DNA from: Chryseobacterium taiwanense
GTDB taxonomy: Bacteria; Bacteroidota; Bacteroidia; Flavobacteriales; Weeksellaceae
Assembly (NCBI RefSeq): GCF_000813825.1
Contig: NZ_JWTA01000015.1
Coordinates: 62,001 to 126,000, forward strand
Reading direction: 5' to 3'
Length of the DNA stretch: 64,000 nucleotides
In this document: one piece after another, positions 61,786-64,000 of the stretch
Numbering within the stretch: the first letter of the stretch is position 1
Layout of the letters: the number at the start of each line of letters is the position of its first letter
The notes under the pieces: generated by a model
Told to the model about the DNA's origin: nothing
Seen by the model: the letters and a program-made list of their open reading frames with translations, nothing else
Database searches by the model: none
Translations under genes and position numbers: made by a program

Positions 61786-62361
61786 TTAATTCTTAATACT
61801 AATCGGGATCTCGTATTTTATGGTTTCATAAGGAGTAAGTTCAACTCCATCCACCATTATTTTTTCCGCTTCCAAACCAAATCTCATTGACCAGTCATAC
61901 CCTACAAAAAAACCTTTTTGTTTTGTAGCCAGTTTCACAACTGTATTTTTAATCGTTCCGTCTACCGGAATTGGTAAAGTCAAGGCCTTTGGTTCAAATG
62001 TTAATTCTACCACATTCTGATCTGTATTGAGCTTTGAAGTATAGTTCAGTTTATATTCAATTTTTCCTAAGCTAACTATTGCTGCTTCAGCTTTTACAGG
62101 ATCTTTCACAACCGATGTTACAATTTCCTTCACCGGAAAATCTTTGAAAGTAATGATCGAATCTTTCGCTGTAAAATCAATAATTTTTTCATTGGATTTT
62201 CCTCCTTGGGAAGTCACTAATCTTGCTCTGTAATTACCATTTACATCACTCAATTTCAGAGGAACCGGTTCATATTTATCATCATTACATGACGTTAAAG
62301 AAAATCCCAAAAAGGCAATTATGGCAATCATTAGAGATTTAAGTACTGTTAATTTCTTCAT
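61786..62361 (-). CDS. Lipoprotein of DUF4840 type
   Basis: 191 aa from the ATG at 62361 (MKKLTVLKSLMIAIIAF); the frame is open to 62388 but the upstream stretch would place charges before the signal. Lipobox GFSLTSCNDDK (Cys about 25). The mature part begins LKLSDVNGNYRARLVTS, like DUF4840 of Bacteroidota. Two domains of beta type are likely. Single gene. Confidence 0.65.
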   Translation of the reverse strand: MKKLTVLKSLMIAIIAFLGFSLTSCNDDKYEPVPLKLSDVNGNYRARLVTSQGGKSNEKIIDFTAKDSIITFKDFPVKEIVTSVVKDPVKAEAAIVSLGKIEYKLNYTSKLNTDQNVVELTFEPKALTLPIPVDGTIKNTVVKLATKQKGFFVGYDWSMRFGLEAEKIMVDGVELTPYETIKYEIPISIKN

Positions 62362-62561
62362 TAATTTTAATTTTTTAGCATTACACATTATTCGTTTGAG
62401 TACTCATTTATATAAATCCGGTTTTTAGGAAATCTTGCATAAGAATTAATAAAATTTCAACAAATAAAACATAATCAAATGATTTACAACTTCATTAATT
62501 TACTCTCTCATCATTTCTAAGTTTCATTATTTTAATACATTTGTTAAAACATATTGTTGTG

Positions 62562-63068
62562 ATGAATTTCGAACAGGTCAAATTACATTTGAGCGCCTAT
62601 AAAGAAAACAACCAGGTCATTGATGCCGCTAAATATTTACTGTATTCTTTCGATCTGGAGCATGAAAACTTCGCAGGCTTTGGTCTTCGGGAAGCCATTC
62701 CCAACTTAGTCCTCCTGACAACTGAAGGAGAGCTGGGAGAACCACAAACAGTAATGATTCCACCGAATTTATTTGATTTTGACCTCAATCTCATTTTAAA
62801 TGTGGTGGCCCACGAAATGCTTCATGTAAGACAAAAATCTTCTATACAAACTGTTGAGGATAAAAATGAAAGAGAGTTTCAGGCCTATTATGAAATGCTT
62901 TTCCACAAAGTTTTTCCAAAAATTCCGGATGCCTCAGATTTTCATAAGAAAATTTTTGCCGATAAAGCATTCGAATACTATAAAAGAATGGGAGAAGGTT
63001 CAACATTACAACAAAAATATGCCTTACAAAAAATAGAAATAGAACAACTGATTAACGCATTATCATGA
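62562..63068 (+). CDS. Zincin-like protein with HExxH motif
   Basis: 168 aa from the ATG at 62562 (MNFEQVKLHLSAYKENN); an upstream TTG in frame at 62541 is less likely. The segment LNVVAHEMLHVRQKSS contains HEMLH, the zinc-binding motif of metallopeptidases, and a possible third ligand Glu in the following NEREFQAYYEML. No signal peptide. The next start codon overlaps the stop (ATGA), so it is coupled to the CsaA-like gene. No named family was recognised. Confidence 0.65.
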   Translation: MNFEQVKLHLSAYKENNQVIDAAKYLLYSFDLEHENFAGFGLREAIPNLVLLTTEGELGEPQTVMIPPNLFDFDLNLILNVVAHEMLHVRQKSSIQTVEDKNEREFQAYYEMLFHKVFPKIPDASDFHKKIFADKAFEYYKRMGEGSTLQQKYALQKIEIEQLINALS

Positions 63069-63412
63069 CAATAAAACCTGAAATTTCCTGGACAGACTTT
63101 GAAAAAATAGACATAAGATGTGGAACCATCATTTCTGTTAATGATTTTGAAAAAGCCAGAAATCCGTCCTATCAATTAGAAATAGACTTCGGAAGCTTAG
63201 GCATCAAAAAATCCTCAGCGCAAATCACAACATTATACAAAAAAGAAGAACTGGTCGGAAAACAGATTTTAGCTGTTGTCAATTTTCCCAAAAAGCAAAT
63301 CGCCAACTTTTTCAGTGAATGTCTGGTTTTAGGAGTATATGGAGAAAATAAATCGGAAGTAACATTGCTCACAACATCACTTCCGACTAAAAATGGTTTT
63401 CAAGTAGGTTAG
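63065..63412 (+). CDS. csaA: CsaA-like tRNA-binding domain protein
   Basis: 115 aa. OB-fold EMAP II/CsaA domain: WTDFEKIDIRCGTIISVNDF, YQLEIDFGSLGIKKSSAQIT, VGKQILAVVNFPKKQIANFF with SECLVLG. CsaA binds tRNA and has export-related chaperone activity in Bacillus. Start overlaps the upstream gene by 4 bp. Length is normal. Confidence 0.9.
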   Translation: MTIKPEISWTDFEKIDIRCGTIISVNDFEKARNPSYQLEIDFGSLGIKKSSAQITTLYKKEELVGKQILAVVNFPKKQIANFFSECLVLGVYGENKSEVTLLTTSLPTKNGFQVG

Positions 63413-63415
63413 GAC

Positions 63416-64000
63416 CTATTGATTTAATGTTTTTGTTCCTAAATTAGTAATTTGTCCAAATACGACAGATACATTATTGGTATTTTCATCTAGATATCCC
63501 GTTGTGTTATCTGCATCATAAGAAACCGTATAAGTACCTTGTTGCAATCCGGAAAACATAAAAAATCCATCCGGATTTGGTATCGCTGTAGCAATCGTAT
63601 CTGATGCCATAATAGCATGTACTACAGCGTCAGCTGCTAAGGGCTGTACATAGCCTTTTATTTGTCCGTTTGTTAGTTCCGAAAATGTTCTAATAACCGG
63701 TTTTAAAATGTAAGAACCATTTCCTGTAGTTACAACAGATCTTCCTGCATCAAAATCTATCCATACTGTGTAAGCTCCATTAGCAGCTAATGTCTGGTGC
63801 CAATTAAACTTCAGGCCACTTTGCTGTGCCGAAGGAGTTTGCAGTGGATAACTAACACCATTCACGACTAAAGTATTATTGGTTCCTAAGACCATTCTCA
63901 TTTGAGAGACGTCTCCTGCAGGTAATACAGCCTGACCTAGAACTACATCTGTTCCGTTTTTAAAATTAAGAAGATTATAAACACCTGGACTCGGAAAATT
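63416..64000 (-). CDS. DUF4382 protein, C-terminal part, cut by the window edge
   Basis: Open to base 64000, so the N-terminus lies outside. Motifs: GVYNLLNFKNGTDVVLG (from the edge), then MRMVLGTNNTLVVNGVSYPL, TPSAQQSGLKFNWHQTL, and a C-terminal module (FSELTNGQIKGYVQPLAADA, FSGLQQGTYTVSYDADNTTG) like a carboxypeptidase-regulatory or SdrD-type beta domain. DUF4382 proteins are exported lipoproteins in Bacteroidota of unknown function. Confidence 0.8.
   Translation of the reverse strand, partial: NFPSPGVYNLLNFKNGTDVVLGQAVLPAGDVSQMRMVLGTNNTLVVNGVSYPLQTPSAQQSGLKFNWHQTLAANGAYTVWIDFDAGRSVVTTGNGSYILKPVIRTFSELTNGQIKGYVQPLAADAVVHAIMASDTIATAIPNPDGFFMFSGLQQGTYTVSYDADNTTGYLDENTNNVSVVFGQITNLGTKTLNQ

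Overview
The window is chromosomal DNA of a flavobacterium, most likely Chryseobacterium or a close relative in the Weeksellaceae. The evidence is the low GC content, promoters of the Bacteroidota type (TTTG, about 19 nt, TAnnTTTG), type IX secretion sorting domains, a gliding lipoprotein (GldH), alternative complex III, DUF3078/DUF4382/DUF4919 families and an S46 dipeptidyl peptidase. No rRNA, tRNA or CRISPR array was seen.

Left part, 1-46401: mostly core genes. In order: the end of a glutathionylspermidine synthase-like gene, ribH, a TPR membrane protein and apt; two envelope proteins; the six-gene alternative complex III operon actABCDEF (13374 down to 4965), which passes electrons from quinol to periplasmic carriers; a SPOR protein, a polytopic membrane protein and SelO; a PBP1A/gldH/ricT cluster; FadL and SGNH outer-membrane/lipoprotein genes; prs-rplY; a DUF3078 protein, rhomboid protease, dprA and gdhA; a cysteine-cluster protein with a Kir-type K+ channel; truncated haemoglobin, Ca2+/H+ and Na+/H+ antiporters, AlkD and HflX. 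A LytTR regulator with Glu at the phosphoacceptor position lies before a three-gene secreted-protein operon whose upstream region has a 14-bp direct repeat at a 20-bp period, a good LytTR operator candidate. A DPP7-type peptidase and a YdeI-like protein follow.

Centre, about 47088-57647: a 10.55-kb element sits inside comM (yifB). The two comM halves rejoin in frame to 511 codons through a 6-bp repeat (AACATC). A 640-aa large serine recombinase lies at the right end, reading away from attR. The AT-rich cargo comprises a small basic ORF overlapping a possible replication initiator; a 115-bp tract of three hairpins; a Panacea-like small protein paired with a 653-aa membrane protein; three small exported proteins behind a strongly structured leader; an AbiH-family anti-phage protein paired with a single-pass membrane protein; and a small serine recombinase preceded by three copies of ATGTATCA. 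This is probably an integrative element carrying defence or addiction genes, and it inactivates a competence gene while dprA in the same window is intact.

Right part, 57642-64000: the comM N-terminal half, a T9SS cargo protein, an ECF sigma factor with a membrane-anchored beta-barrel partner, a lipoprotein, a HExxH protein coupled to a CsaA-like tRNA-binding protein, and the end of a DUF4382 protein cut by the window edge.
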